A stretch of 17,924 nucleotides of DNA from CAYPXN01 sp964414715 (GCA_964414715.1 CAYPXN010000096.1:1-17924); one strand, 5' to 3'. Positions 7,095-15,066 are shown, numbered from the stretch's first letter. Made by a program: numbers and translations. The notes: generated by a model from the sequence alone, not told the origin.

Positions 7095-8444
7095 ATGCAA
7101 AAAAATCTTGGAAAAGATTTCTTACTGATTTTTGTTTTATTATTACCATTTACATTCTCTGCTTGTGGCAGTGGCTCTTCGGGGTCACAAACGGTGAGTG
7201 GAGCAAACATCGGTATTTCTACGGTCACCAACCTTCCCCTTCCTTTTGATCCTGTTCAATCAAGTTCTGCCAGCTCATCGAATTCTGCACTCAGATCAAA
7301 TAGTGCAGATACCACCACATCCGGCATGTTACTCAATAAATTTACGGAGAATACTTACACCAGTCAAAGTTCTCTCTTATCTTGTCAAAGCACCACGCAA
7401 TTTTTGAGAGCTTTGGATGCTGTCAATGGAACTCAAGTTGCTTATTGCGCACTCAAATATGCGGGAGCAGAAATTGAACAATCTATCCCGGATTTATATA
7501 GTGGAAACTTTACCGTCTTTGATCTCCAATTTACTCAAAATGGAACACCCATCCCCGAAGCAGGCGCTAGAGTGAAAGCAAGAGTTGTCCGTGACTCAGA
7601 AAATAATGCTATTACAAGTTTTACTGTGTATGTTTGCGGAAATACAACAAATCCTCCTGATGGTAATTTTAGAGAGTTTAATTATATTTCCCTTTCCATA
7701 GGAGTAGATGGAAGCTTCAATATGAAACTCAAAGGTTCCGATGGAGCAGGACCCGGAAGGCAACCCAACGGTTGGCATCTGGGCAATATCTCTGGCAAGC
7801 TTCAGTTCACTCAAAGCAACTCTTCAGATGCAAATTCTGTAACAGGGACCTTTACGGGAAGCAAAACTATCTCTGTAGAACAAACTAAGGTCGATGGAGA
7901 TACATTTTATAGTGGCAATGAATTTAACCAAACCTTGGATACTTTAACTTATCAAGGTTACACCTATTATCAACAAGGCGGGACTATCAGTAAAACCCAA
8001 ACCCATTCTTTAATGGATATCAATAATGGCAATACCGATGCGATTGTTTATGACATTGGAAAAATGCTTCTCTCCAATGGAGGGGGAGTCATGAGAGCAC
8101 AAAGTAGCACCACAGGAAATTCCAGTCTCAATTATGATAGCACCTTTACAGAGGCATGGGATGGTAACACCTTACTTCCTGACCCAGGTGCAGAAAACTT
8201 TTCAGGAGAAACTTTCCTCAGCTTGGTTTCCAACTATTCAGTGCCTGACCTTCCCAGCACCCCTCTTCCCGACACCTTAAACTCTTTCACAGGAGATGAA
8301 GCAGATAACTGTACTACCACAGCAGAAAGCGTTCCCAGTATTAAAATTGAAGTGGGACCCTACCAGGATTATTGCATGAACTCACTTGATTGGGCTCCTG
8401 TGGAGTACTATTCTTGCTATAACACCATTCATGCTCCAAATTAA
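7095..8444 (+). CDS. Predicted lipoprotein of unknown function
   Basis: I do not recognise a family. The ATG at 7095-7097 is preserved behind AAGAAGGGG with good spacing. The frame stays open upstream to 6990, but those codons look like leader sequence. From this start the 449-residue protein begins with MQKNLGKDF, a hydrophobic core (LLIFVLLLPFTF) and SAC, with Cys24 in a near-lipobox (FSAC); it then continues GSGSSGSQ, a flexible Ser/Gly/Asn-rich linker. A lipid-anchored periplasmic or surface protein is therefore likely. The remainder is rich in Ser, Thr, Asn and Gly, with alternating patterns that suggest beta structure (FTVFDLQFTQNG, GSFNMKLKGSDG, NISGKLQFTQ), and has five Cys after residue 90 in the C-terminal two thirds. 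It is divergent from the siroheme gene and followed by a strong terminator, so it forms a single-gene unit. Confidence 0.75.
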   Translation: MQKNLGKDFLLIFVLLLPFTFSACGSGSSGSQTVSGANIGISTVTNLPLPFDPVQSSSASSSNSALRSNSADTTTSGMLLNKFTENTYTSQSSLLSCQSTTQFLRALDAVNGTQVAYCALKYAGAEIEQSIPDLYSGNFTVFDLQFTQNGTPIPEAGARVKARVVRDSENNAITSFTVYVCGNTTNPPDGNFREFNYISLSIGVDGSFNMKLKGSDGAGPGRQPNGWHLGNISGKLQFTQSNSSDANSVTGTFTGSKTISVEQTKVDGDTFYSGNEFNQTLDTLTYQGYTYYQQGGTISKTQTHSLMDINNGNTDAIVYDIGKMLLSNGGGVMRAQSSTTGNSSLNYDSTFTEAWDGNTLLPDPGAENFSGETFLSLVSNYSVPDLPSTPLPDTLNSFTGDEADNCTTTAESVPSIKIEVGPYQDYCMNSLDWAPVEYYSCYNTIHAPN

Positions 8445-8461
8445 AATTCATTTTCTTGTTC

Positions 8462-8491
8462 AAGACCCGCCTGTGTGCGGGTCTTTTTTTT
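8462..8491 (+). terminator. Rho-independent terminator after the lipoprotein gene
   Basis: A perfect 9-bp stem, AAGACCCGC (8462-8470) with GCGGGTCTT (8477-8485), loop CTGTGT, followed by a T run to 8491. It lies 17 bp after the lipoprotein stop and separates it from trxA. Confidence 0.93.
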
Positions 8492-8509
8492 GCTTGTTAT
8501 TGAGTCACC

Positions 8510-8539
8510 TTGACAAAGCTTCAAAAAAGTTCATATGAA
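8510..8539 (+). promoter_or_regulatory. Putative trxA promoter
   Basis: TTGACA (8510-8515), a consensus -35, and TATGAA (8534-8539) are 18 bp apart. This lies directly after the terminator and about 20 bp before the trxA start codon, giving a short leader with AAAGGAG as ribosome binding site. Confidence 0.55.
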
Positions 8540-8560
8540 TAATTCAAAAGGAGCAAAAAT

Positions 8561-8890
8561 ATGGCTTCTGATGCAGTAAAAATTGCAAGTGATGCAAACT
8601 TTGATTCGGATGTTTTAAAAAGCTCCACTCCCGTATTGGTAGATTTTTGGGCAGAGTGGTGCGGACCCTGCCGTGCTTTAACCCCTACCATCGAAGCATT
8701 GGCCGCGGAATATCAAGGAAAAGTGGGAGTTTATAAGATGAATGTGGATGAAAATCCTAATGTACCCACGCAGTTTGGCATTCGCAGCATTCCCACAGTT
8801 CTCTTGTTTAAAGGCGGACAAAAGGTGGATCAAGTTATTGGAGCGGTACCCAAATCTGCTTTAGAAGAAATGATTAAAAAGCATCTTTAA
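8561..8890 (+). CDS. trxA: Thioredoxin
   Basis: Small cytoplasmic disulfide reductase that passes electrons from thioredoxin reductase to ribonucleotide reductase, peroxiredoxins and other proteins. The 109-residue protein is a standard single thioredoxin fold: VLVDFWAEWCGPCRAL with the redox pair Cys34 and Cys37, a buried Asp in VDFW, and the cis-proline in RSIPTVLLF (Pro78), then the GAVPKSALEEMI C-terminal helix. AAAGGAG 7 bp before the ATG is a strong ribosome binding site. It stands alone between two terminators and is convergent with rodA. A Bcp-type peroxiredoxin, a class that thioredoxin reduces, is encoded nearby on the other strand; a functional link is likely from family knowledge but is not shown by the sequence. 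Confidence 0.97.
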   Translation: MASDAVKIASDANFDSDVLKSSTPVLVDFWAEWCGPCRALTPTIEALAAEYQGKVGVYKMNVDENPNVPTQFGIRSIPTVLLFKGGQKVDQVIGAVPKSALEEMIKKHL

Positions 8891-8915
8891 GAGATTATTG
8901 ATTCTGACTGTAAAC

Positions 8916-8946
8916 AAAAAACCCCGAGGAAGCTCGGGGTTTTTTA
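8916..8946. terminator. Bidirectional terminator between trxA and rodA
   Basis: Stem ACCCCGAG (8921-8928) with CTCGGGGT (8933-8940), loop GAAG, flanked by an A run (8916-8920) and a T run (8941-8945). With U tracts available in both directions it can end trxA on the plus strand and the mre operon after rodA (stop at 8949) on the minus strand. Confidence 0.92.
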
Positions 8947-8948
8947 TT

Positions 8949-10070
8949 TTAGAAAACAAAACGTCTCATTCTTACATTAAATAGAACCCCTATGGCCATC
9001 AACATGGTCACCAAAGATGAGCCTCCATAAGACATCAGGGGAAGTGGCACTCCTGTGAGAGGCATGAGCCCTAAAACTCCCCCAAGATTAATCACAATAT
9101 TCCAAAACAAAAGACTCACAACTCCCACTGCCAACAAAGCACCAAAAAAATCCTTACATTGAGAGGCCGAATCTAATCCCAAAAATAAAAATAAACTCAT
9201 GGAAAGGATAAGTATAAAACTGCCCACAAAACCCCATTCTTCCGCCAAAACCGGAAAAATAAAATCTGTATGCCTTTCCGGAAGAAACTTTAATTTATTA
9301 ATATTCCCTTTTAGATATCCCCTGCCCAACAAACCGCCAGATCCCACTGCAATCTTTGATTGCACAAGATGGTATCCTCTTCCCTTCGCATCGGCTTCTG
9401 GGTTCATGAAGGATTTTACCCGGTCTTTTTGATAATTCTTTAAAACAAAATTATAGGCGAAAACACTCGCTAGAGAAGCAATCAAAGCTGCAACCACAAA
9501 CATTCTTAACTTTACTTTCAGAAAAAAACTCATGCTCGCAAATAACAGAACAAAAAAGATAGAACCACCCAGATCTTTTTGAAGAATGACCAAGATCAGA
9601 GGAATAAAAGTTAAACCCATTGCTGGAAGCAATTCCTTTAAACCATAAACTCTGTCTGGTGGATAAGAAGAAAAATATTTAGAAAGAACAAGGATGAGTG
9701 CCAGCTTTGCAATTTCGGAAGGCTGAAAAGAAAATCCCAAAATGCTCACCCAATTCTGTTGTCCTGCAACACTTCTTCCGAAAACAAAAACAAGTAACAG
9801 AAGAAAAATTGAAATCCCATAAAAGGGATAAGCCCATTGCTCCAACCAATGATAGTCGAACAGGGTCATGAAAAATAGGAACAGCAAGCCCAATACAAAC
9901 CAAATTAATTGGGATTTAAACAAAATGGGTAAGCTGGTGGAATCCACTCTATAAGTGGCACTATACAAATTAACCAGTCCCAAAAGAGACCATATCATCA
10001 GGAGTGTAAAACAACCCCAGGGAAAATGGCCAAAAATCCTTTTACGAACAGTAAAGAGAGGAAGTTGCAT
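8949..10070 (-). CDS. rodA: Peptidoglycan glycosyltransferase RodA (SEDS family)
   Basis: Polymerises lipid II into glycan strands in the elongasome together with PBP2. The 373-residue protein has about ten membrane helices. Family motifs are FQPSEIAKL (115-123), the QKDLGG segment (164-169) that retains the functionally important Asp of the usual QPDLG although Pro is replaced by Lys, the VGSGGLLGRGYLKG stretch and FLPERHTDFIF (262-272), and the C-terminal LPLMSYGGSS. These distinguish a RodA/FtsW protein; the operon with mreBCD and mrdA points to RodA. It is the last gene of the operon, 4 bp after the bcp stop, with no convincing ribosome binding site of its own, so translation probably depends on coupling. 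A bidirectional terminator follows at once. Confidence 0.95.
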   Translation of the reverse strand: MQLPLFTVRKRIFGHFPWGCFTLLMIWSLLGLVNLYSATYRVDSTSLPILFKSQLIWFVLGLLFLFFMTLFDYHWLEQWAYPFYGISIFLLLLVFVFGRSVAGQQNWVSILGFSFQPSEIAKLALILVLSKYFSSYPPDRVYGLKELLPAMGLTFIPLILVILQKDLGGSIFFVLLFASMSFFLKVKLRMFVVAALIASLASVFAYNFVLKNYQKDRVKSFMNPEADAKGRGYHLVQSKIAVGSGGLLGRGYLKGNINKLKFLPERHTDFIFPVLAEEWGFVGSFILILSMSLFLFLGLDSASQCKDFFGALLAVGVVSLLFWNIVINLGGVLGLMPLTGVPLPLMSYGGSSLVTMLMAIGVLFNVRMRRFVF

Positions 10071-10074
10071 AAAG

Positions 10075-10515
10075 TTATTTCAATTTCTGATAATCTCCCA
10101 AAACTTCCTTGGCATGACCTTTGGGGGAAACACTCGAATAATATTTTGCGATTTTACCTTCCGGATTAATCAAATAAGAAATCCGTTTGGTAAAGAAAAA
10201 GCCCTTTGCTCCATAAGCTTCAATAATTCTTTTTTGGGGATCAGACAAAAGGACGAAAGGAAGCTGATACTTGTTTGCAAATTTTGCATGACTCTCCACA
10301 CGGTCATGACTCACACCCAACACTTCAACCTTTCCTTTCAAGTCTGAAAATTCATCTCGAAATGAGCAGGCTTCTTTTGTGCAACCCGGAGTGTCATCCT
10401 TTGGGTAAAAATATAAAAGCACCCATTTCCCTTTATAAGATGCCAAAGAATGTTGTTTACCATTTTGATCCAAGGCTGCAAATTCGGGGGCTTTATCCCC
10501 TTCTTTTAAACTCAT
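10075..10515 (-). CDS. bcp: Thiol peroxidase, Bcp/PrxQ-type peroxiredoxin
   Basis: Reduces hydrogen peroxide and organic hydroperoxides, using thioredoxin as reductant. At 146 residues it has typical length. Visible motifs are the opening LKEGDKAPEFAALDQNGK, FYPKDDTPGCTKEACSFRDE with peroxidatic Cys45 and resolving Cys50 five residues later (the atypical two-Cys PrxQ arrangement), and the SHDRVESHAKF and YGAKGFFFTKRISYLI stretches. A strong GGAGG lies 7 bp before the ATG at 10513-10515. It sits inside the cell-elongation operon, 30 bp after mrdA and 4 bp before rodA, which is an unexpected neighbourhood for a peroxidase. The repeat-like element at 10531-10592 directly precedes its ribosome binding site. 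Confidence 0.95.
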   Translation of the reverse strand: MSLKEGDKAPEFAALDQNGKQHSLASYKGKWVLLYFYPKDDTPGCTKEACSFRDEFSDLKGKVEVLGVSHDRVESHAKFANKYQLPFVLLSDPQKRIIEAYGAKGFFFTKRISYLINPEGKIAKYYSSVSPKGHAKEVLGDYQKLK

Positions 10516-10530
10516 ATTTCCTCCAAATTG

Positions 10531-10592
10531 TCACCTTCACCCGTCCTAATGGACGCCCTTTTCCTTCAAGGAAGAAGGCTGAGGTGAGGGGG
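10531..10592. repeat. REP/MITE-like multi-hairpin element at the mrdA 3' end
   Basis: Outer arms TCACCT (10531-10536) and AGGTGA (10582-10587) enclose two hairpins: CGTCC-TAAT-GGACG (10542-10555) and an imperfect one around TTCCTTCAAGGAA (about 10557-10578). On the minus strand the run CCCTCACCTCAGCC followed by a TTCCTTGAAGGAA core resembles widespread dispersed bacterial repeats of the form CCCTCACCC...CCCTCTCCC. It encodes the last PBP2 residues (SPSPQPSSLKEKG) and places the mrdA stop in a hairpin loop. Only one copy is seen in this window, so repeat status is inferred. Confidence 0.55.
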
Positions 10593-12459
10593 AACTTTTT
10601 TTCCCATAGTCATGATAAATTTCGAAATACTTTTTAATTACGGCTTGAGCTACAGGTGCTGCTGCCGCACCGCCATGTCCTCCATGTTCTACCAAAACCG
10701 ACACTGCAATTTCAGGTTTTTCTGTGGGGGCATAAGCCACAAACCAGGCGTGATCTTCCCGACTTTTGCTTTGAGCTTTTCTACCAAAAGTGTCGTAATT
10801 TACCACCTGGGCAGTTCCGGTTTTTCCTGCAATGCCAATTCCTGGAAGCTTAATTTTATGCGCTGTTCCTCCAGGATCTTGCACCACTCCCTCCAAAGCC
10901 TTGTGAATTGCTTTCCATTTTTCAGAATCTAAAGACAATTCTGCTTTTTGGGCTAACAAGCGCGAAGGGTTTTTTCTTTTTCCTTCTCCATCTTCAAAAT
11001 ATTGCACCAAGGTTGGAGTAATTCCCAATCCTTCACTCGCCACGCGAGCAATCATCAAGGCATTTTGGAGAGGAGTCACAAGATTATAGCCTTGACCAAT
11101 CGCTACTGAAAGAGTCTCTCCAGGATTCCATTCTTCTTTTTTAGTTTTCATTTTCCAAACTGAATCAGGAATTAATCCGCTTCTTTCATAATCTAATTCA
11201 ATTCCAGTTTCTGCTCCCAAACCAAAAAGTTTGGCATAATTTGAAATGCGATCAATTCCTAAACGCTCTCCCATTTTATAGAAATAAACATCGCAAGATT
11301 GCACCAAAGAATGATAGAAGTCGACGGCCCCGTGCCCCTTTGACAACCAGCAACCAAATTTTCTTCCGCCATACTCATAATATCCCGGGCAAGAAATTTT
11401 ATCTTCGGGACGAATCAAACTTTCAGACAAGCTCGCAAGTCCGGTAATAATTTTAAAGGTAGAGCCCGGTGGATAAGCCGCCTGTGTAGCACGATTTAAG
11501 AGATATTTTCTTTCATCCTGATTCAAGAAAGCCCAATAAGCTTTGCTCAAATTGGCACCCATCTTTTCAGGATCATAGGAAGGGACACTCACCAAAGCCA
11601 AAACCTCTCCTGAAGGTACGAGCAAAACCACCACAGCCCCTTCTTTGCCTGCAAGGGCATCATAGGCTACTTTTTGAAGATCTTTATCCAAGGTTGTGTG
11701 GAGGTTTAAACCTGGTTTTGGAATACTCCGAGATATTTCCTTATCTAATCCAAAGGCAGGATCTTTTACTTCTCTTCCCAAGGCATCTACAATCACTTCT
11801 TCTTTTCCATCCTCACCTCGGAGTTCTAAGTCAAAATGTCTTTCAATCCCTTGGGCTCCGATAATATCTCCCGCCTCATATCGATTGGGATGCTCTTTCT
11901 GTAATTCTTTCAACTTTTCATCACTGATTTCTCGCAAATAACCCAACACATGTCCAAAAGCTTCCCCTTCCAAAAAATGCCTTTCAGGTTCCACCCGAAT
12001 ATCCAAGGCAGACCACTCTCCTGCAGAGTTTGATTCTAACAAAAGATTTTTCTTCATTTGTATTTGGGTGACTACCTCTCGAGAAAGGTCTGAAGCCAAC
12101 AATACCGGACGATATCGAGCTACGTCTTTGGAGGCGGCCACTTTTTCTTGAAGATCGTCCGCGCTGACGTTCAAAATTGGAGAAAGCTCTCGGAACAAAG
12201 CGCTTAAATCTTTCGCTTTTTTAGTGCTTACAAAGAGGTTAAAAGCAGGTCGAGTACTTGCCAATAAATTTCCCCGTCTATCATAGATATTTCCCCGGGG
12301 AGCCCGAATTGGCACTTCCTTGATTGTAAAAGCATTTGAATATTGGGTATATTTATTTCCTTGTATAAGCTGGAGATAAAACAATCTCGAAATCACCAAA
12401 ACAAAGAAAAATAGAATTCCCAAAGCAGCCCAGAATATTTTTGAGCGATCAAAAAACAT
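10546..12459 (-). CDS. mrdA: Penicillin-binding protein 2 (elongasome transpeptidase)
   Basis: Cross-links peptidoglycan during side-wall growth, working with RodA. The 637-residue protein has a single N-terminal membrane anchor (about 9-30), a dimerisation/pedestal domain opening APRGNIYDRRGNLLAS, and a transpeptidase domain with the three active-site motifs: STFK (Ser333, Lys336), SCD (388-390) in HSLVQSCDVYFYKMG, and KTG (546-548) in AGKTGTAQV. These fit class B PBP2. The last 16 or so residues (after about 620, rich in Ser, Pro, Gln and Lys) are unlike the family and are encoded by a repeat-like element. The ATG is at 12457-12459; no clear ribosome binding site precedes it, 22 bp after mreD. 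It is the fourth gene of the elongasome operon. Confidence 0.96.
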   Translation of the reverse strand: MFFDRSKIFWAALGILFFFVLVISRLFYLQLIQGNKYTQYSNAFTIKEVPIRAPRGNIYDRRGNLLASTRPAFNLFVSTKKAKDLSALFRELSPILNVSADDLQEKVAASKDVARYRPVLLASDLSREVVTQIQMKKNLLLESNSAGEWSALDIRVEPERHFLEGEAFGHVLGYLREISDEKLKELQKEHPNRYEAGDIIGAQGIERHFDLELRGEDGKEEVIVDALGREVKDPAFGLDKEISRSIPKPGLNLHTTLDKDLQKVAYDALAGKEGAVVVLLVPSGEVLALVSVPSYDPEKMGANLSKAYWAFLNQDERKYLLNRATQAAYPPGSTFKIITGLASLSESLIRPEDKISCPGYYEYGGRKFGCWLSKGHGAVDFYHSLVQSCDVYFYKMGERLGIDRISNYAKLFGLGAETGIELDYERSGLIPDSVWKMKTKKEEWNPGETLSVAIGQGYNLVTPLQNALMIARVASEGLGITPTLVQYFEDGEGKRKNPSRLLAQKAELSLDSEKWKAIHKALEGVVQDPGGTAHKIKLPGIGIAGKTGTAQVVNYDTFGRKAQSKSREDHAWFVAYAPTEKPEIAVSVLVEHGGHGGAAAAPVAQAVIKKYFEIYHDYGKKSSPSPQPSSLKEKGVH

Positions 12460-12481
12460 GTATTTTGGATATTAAACTTGG

Positions 12482-13075
12482 CTACCAATCTTTCAAGCCA
12501 AAACGACGACGGATTCTTTTTTGAAATTTAAAAGGAGAGGAACGTTCCATTTTTTTTAATTGTCGCACTGTAAACAAATTGAGCTGTGAATCCTGCTCAC
12601 GGGAAACAAAATATTTTTCTTCAAACTGAGCTCCCCATTCATCCATAAAATACCAAAAACCTAATGCATAAAGGTAATAAAGGAATGCCTGAAGTAGGTA
12701 AATAAATTTTCCCTGAATATTCTGCAAGCTTTCAAAATTCGATTTATGCAAATAGAAATAAAACAATCCTACCCCTAAATAAGAAACAAATACTTTCGTG
12801 TAAAGTGAAGGACGCAAAATACGATAACGGAGAAATAGCATCATCAAATACTGGAAGCTTAAAAAGAAAAATAATTCTTTATCCAAGGAAGACCAGGCTC
12901 CCAAAACAAATACAGACAAACTTAAAACTCCGAGGGAAAACCAAAATGAAGAGATTAAAAAAATATAGGATATTCCCAAGAGAAAGGCCCAAAACCCCAA
13001 ATCATAAAACCTGAAGCAATAGGCAAAAAAAAGGAGAATAAGCCATGTGTAAAATAGTAGAAATGGATTTTTCAT
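12482..13075 (-). CDS. mreD: MreD-like membrane protein
   Basis: Assigned mainly by position: it lies between mreC and mrdA, where MreD is normally encoded, and overlaps the mreC stop as ATGA (13072-13075). The 197-residue protein has about five to six hydrophobic segments rich in Phe, Tyr and Leu (residues 4-150), which fits the poorly conserved MreD family. MreD is an inner-membrane component of the elongasome that binds MreC. The C-terminal tail of about 45 residues is hydrophilic and strongly basic (QLKKMERSSPFKFQKRIRRR), longer than I expect for MreD. I see no diagnostic motif, so a lineage-specific replacement cannot be excluded. Confidence 0.7.
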   Translation of the reverse strand: MKNPFLLFYTWLILLFFAYCFRFYDLGFWAFLLGISYIFLISSFWFSLGVLSLSVFVLGAWSSLDKELFFFLSFQYLMMLFLRYRILRPSLYTKVFVSYLGVGLFYFYLHKSNFESLQNIQGKFIYLLQAFLYYLYALGFWYFMDEWGAQFEEKYFVSREQDSQLNLFTVRQLKKMERSSPFKFQKRIRRRFGLKDW

Positions 13076-13905
13076 TGTAGCACAACCGCCACATCTCTTA
13101 ATTTTGAAAAATCTACTTCAGGCAATACTTCTGCAGAAAGAAAAAGACCTTTTTCGTCCTTTTTCAAATTTTCCACCTTTCCGATCAACAAACCCTTCGG
13201 AAAAACTTTATCCAAACCTGAAGTTGTCACCAAATCTCCCACCTCAATTTTTTCTGCATTTCCAAGATACTCCATACGGGTCACCCAATATCGTCGATCC
13301 CAAGCGAGAGTTTTTTGCTCACCCTTCAAGGTTCCACGTACCCCACTGCTTGCAATCTCGGAATCGACCACGGACTGAGGGCTCAATAAAGGAATCACCT
13401 TCGCAGTCTGGGGGTAAACTTTAGAAATAACTCCCACCAGTCCCCCTTCAGATAAAACACTTTGCCCCACCAACACACCCTGATCACTTCCTTTGTTGAT
13501 CCATATTCCCTGAGAAGGATCGACAGGATCATAAGTAATGATCTGGGCAAACTCCAAATGTTTGAAGTTTTTCTTATATAAATCTTGAATCGATTGAATA
13601 TGGATTAAAGATTGCGATTGAGCTTGAGATTCATTCAAAGACTGAAGAAGTTCCCTGTTTTCATTTTTCAGTTTTTGATTTTCTGCTTCCAAGCCGACAA
13701 GATAGAAATATCGATGCCAAATATTTTCCAAGGGGCGCCAAATTGCATTGGAGAGATAAAAGACAGGATAAAGAGTCTTTTGAACCAAGAGACTTTGTTT
13801 GTTACCCAAAGGTTCAAACCATCTTCCCAACAATACGAAAATAAAAAATAAAATGATAAAAAACTTACCAAAGGTAAGACGGAATCTCTTGGGAGCAGAT
13901 TTCAT
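13072..13905 (-). CDS. mreC: Rod shape-determining protein MreC
   Basis: Periplasmic scaffold of the elongasome that links MreB/MreD to PBP2. The 277-residue protein follows the family plan: short basic cytoplasmic N-terminus, one membrane helix (about 13-27, KFFIILFFIFVLLG), a coiled coil (about 70-98, with EAENQKLKNENRELLQSLNE), then the beta-rich domain with GIWINKGSDQGVLVGQSVLS, GLVGVISKVYPQTAKVIPL and the C-terminal VGDLVTTSGLDKVFPKGLL. The ATG at 13903-13905 lies 31 bp after the corrected mreB stop; the preceding sequence has no convincing ribosome binding site, so expression may depend on translation of mreB reaching its proper end, which the mreB frameshift would interfere with. Confidence 0.95.
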   Translation of the reverse strand: MKSAPKRFRLTFGKFFIILFFIFVLLGRWFEPLGNKQSLLVQKTLYPVFYLSNAIWRPLENIWHRYFYLVGLEAENQKLKNENRELLQSLNESQAQSQSLIHIQSIQDLYKKNFKHLEFAQIITYDPVDPSQGIWINKGSDQGVLVGQSVLSEGGLVGVISKVYPQTAKVIPLLSPQSVVDSEIASSGVRGTLKGEQKTLAWDRRYWVTRMEYLGNAEKIEVGDLVTTSGLDKVFPKGLLIGKVENLKKDEKGLFLSAEVLPEVDFSKLRDVAVVLQ

Positions 13906-13936
13906 GATATTTGCATTTCTCTATTAAAGAATGAGG

Positions 13937-14970
13937 CTAGTTGACAGTAATTCCACGTAGAGTGTCTAACTCATCCAAGGCACGTCCTGTTCCCAAAACC
14001 ACTGCAGACAAAGGATCGTCCCCAATACTCACAGGCAGGCCTGTTTCTTCACGAATCAAAACATCCAGATTTTTCAACAAAGCCCCTCCTCCCGTCAGTA
14101 CAATTCCCTTATCCATAATATCCGCTGCGAGTTCTGGAGGGGTTTTTCGAGTGCTATTCGTACCGCTTCCACAATTGCATTTACCGGTTCGGCAATTGCC
14201 TCACGAATTTCATCGCTATTTACCGGCATAACTCTTGGAACACCCGCCACCAAATCACGCCCCTTAATTTCAAGGGTTTTTACTTCACCATTTGGATAGG
14301 CATTTCCAATGGCTATCTTGACCATTTCTGCAGTTCTTTCACCAATCAACAAGTTGTACTTGCGTTTGATGTACTGGATAATGGCTTCATCCATTTTGGC
14401 ACCTGCCACACTAACCGACTGGGAATAAACTATCCCTGCCAAAGAAATGACTGCCACTTCAGTAGTTCCGCCCCCAATGTCTACAATCATGTTTCCTGTT
14501 GCTTCTGTAACAGGCAAACCAGCACCTATCGCCGCCGCCATCGGCTCTTCAATTAGATAAACTTCACGAGCTCCTGCACATTGGGCTGATTCTCTCACAG
14601 CCCTTCTTTCTACTTCTGTAATACCAAAGGGAACACAGATAATAATTCGGGGCCTGACCAAATTTTTACGGTTATGAACTTTACGAATGAAATAGCGCAA
14701 CATGGCTTCTGTGATTTCAAAATCGGCAATCACTCCGTCTTTCATAGGACGAATAGCTTCAATATTTCCAGGGGTTCTACCCAGCATTTCTTTAGCCTCT
14801 CGCCCTACGGCCAAAACTTTTTTCATTCCCTTAGAATCTTTTTGAACTGCCACCACAGAAGGCTCTGCACAAACAATCCCTTTCCCCTTTACATAAACAA
14901 GGGTGTTTGCAGTTCCTAAGTCGATAGCAAGATCACTGGAAAATAATCCAAAAAGCTTATCTAAAATCAC
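13937..14970 (-). CDS. mreB: Rod shape-determining protein MreB, frameshifted near the C-terminus
   Basis: Actin-like ATPase that forms membrane-bound filaments and positions the cell-wall elongation machine. Visible features are an amphipathic N-terminus (MILDKLFGLF), phosphate-1 motif IDLGTANTLVYVKG (16-29), phosphate-2 motif VDIGGGTTEVAVISL (163-177) and the EEPMAAAIGAGLPV helix. The frame is normal to Lys276, then reads 15 unrelated residues to a stop at 14095. A one-base shift at the T run 14143-14147 restores TPPELAADIMDKGIVLTGGG and a full C-terminus ending LDELDTLRGITVN with TAG at 13937-13939, giving 344 residues, the usual MreB length. So the single frame 14095-14970 is a truncated product and the whole gene spans 13937-14970. 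The start is a GTG (14968-14970) with GAGAG 6 bp upstream. It is the first gene of the elongasome operon. Confidence 0.93.
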
Positions 14971-15036
14971 AAAACACTCTCTTCTTTTTTAATGATATTA
15001 AAATGGGAAAACCCCTGATGGTGAAAAATTTACACC

Positions 15037-15066
15037 TAAATATCATTCCGGGAATTTCACTGGCAA
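15037..15066 (-). promoter_or_regulatory. Putative promoter of the mreB-rodA operon
   Basis: Minus-strand TTGCCA (15061-15066) and TATTTA (15037-15042) with an 18-bp spacer, about 67 bp before the mreB GTG. The match to a vegetative promoter is reasonable, and it is the best one I saw upstream of mreB. Confidence 0.45.

Noticed and set aside
14110..14150. Classical programmed -1 frameshift heptamer in mreB
   Set aside because: The site reads C-GAA-AAA-C, which does not fit X-XXY-YYZ because the GAA codon cannot re-pair well. Only one-tRNA slippage is possible, so recoding is kept as a minor alternative.
13941..14231. Plus-strand open frames inside mreB and other minus-strand genes
   Set aside because: They have no ribosome binding site and low-quality composition, and they lie antisense to strongly conserved genes, so they are shadows.
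14095..14970. Treating the shorter mreB frame as a natural, complete 291-residue protein
   Set aside because: The last 15 residues are unrelated to MreB, while the conserved C-terminus continues in the -1 frame to 13937. The short frame is a truncation.
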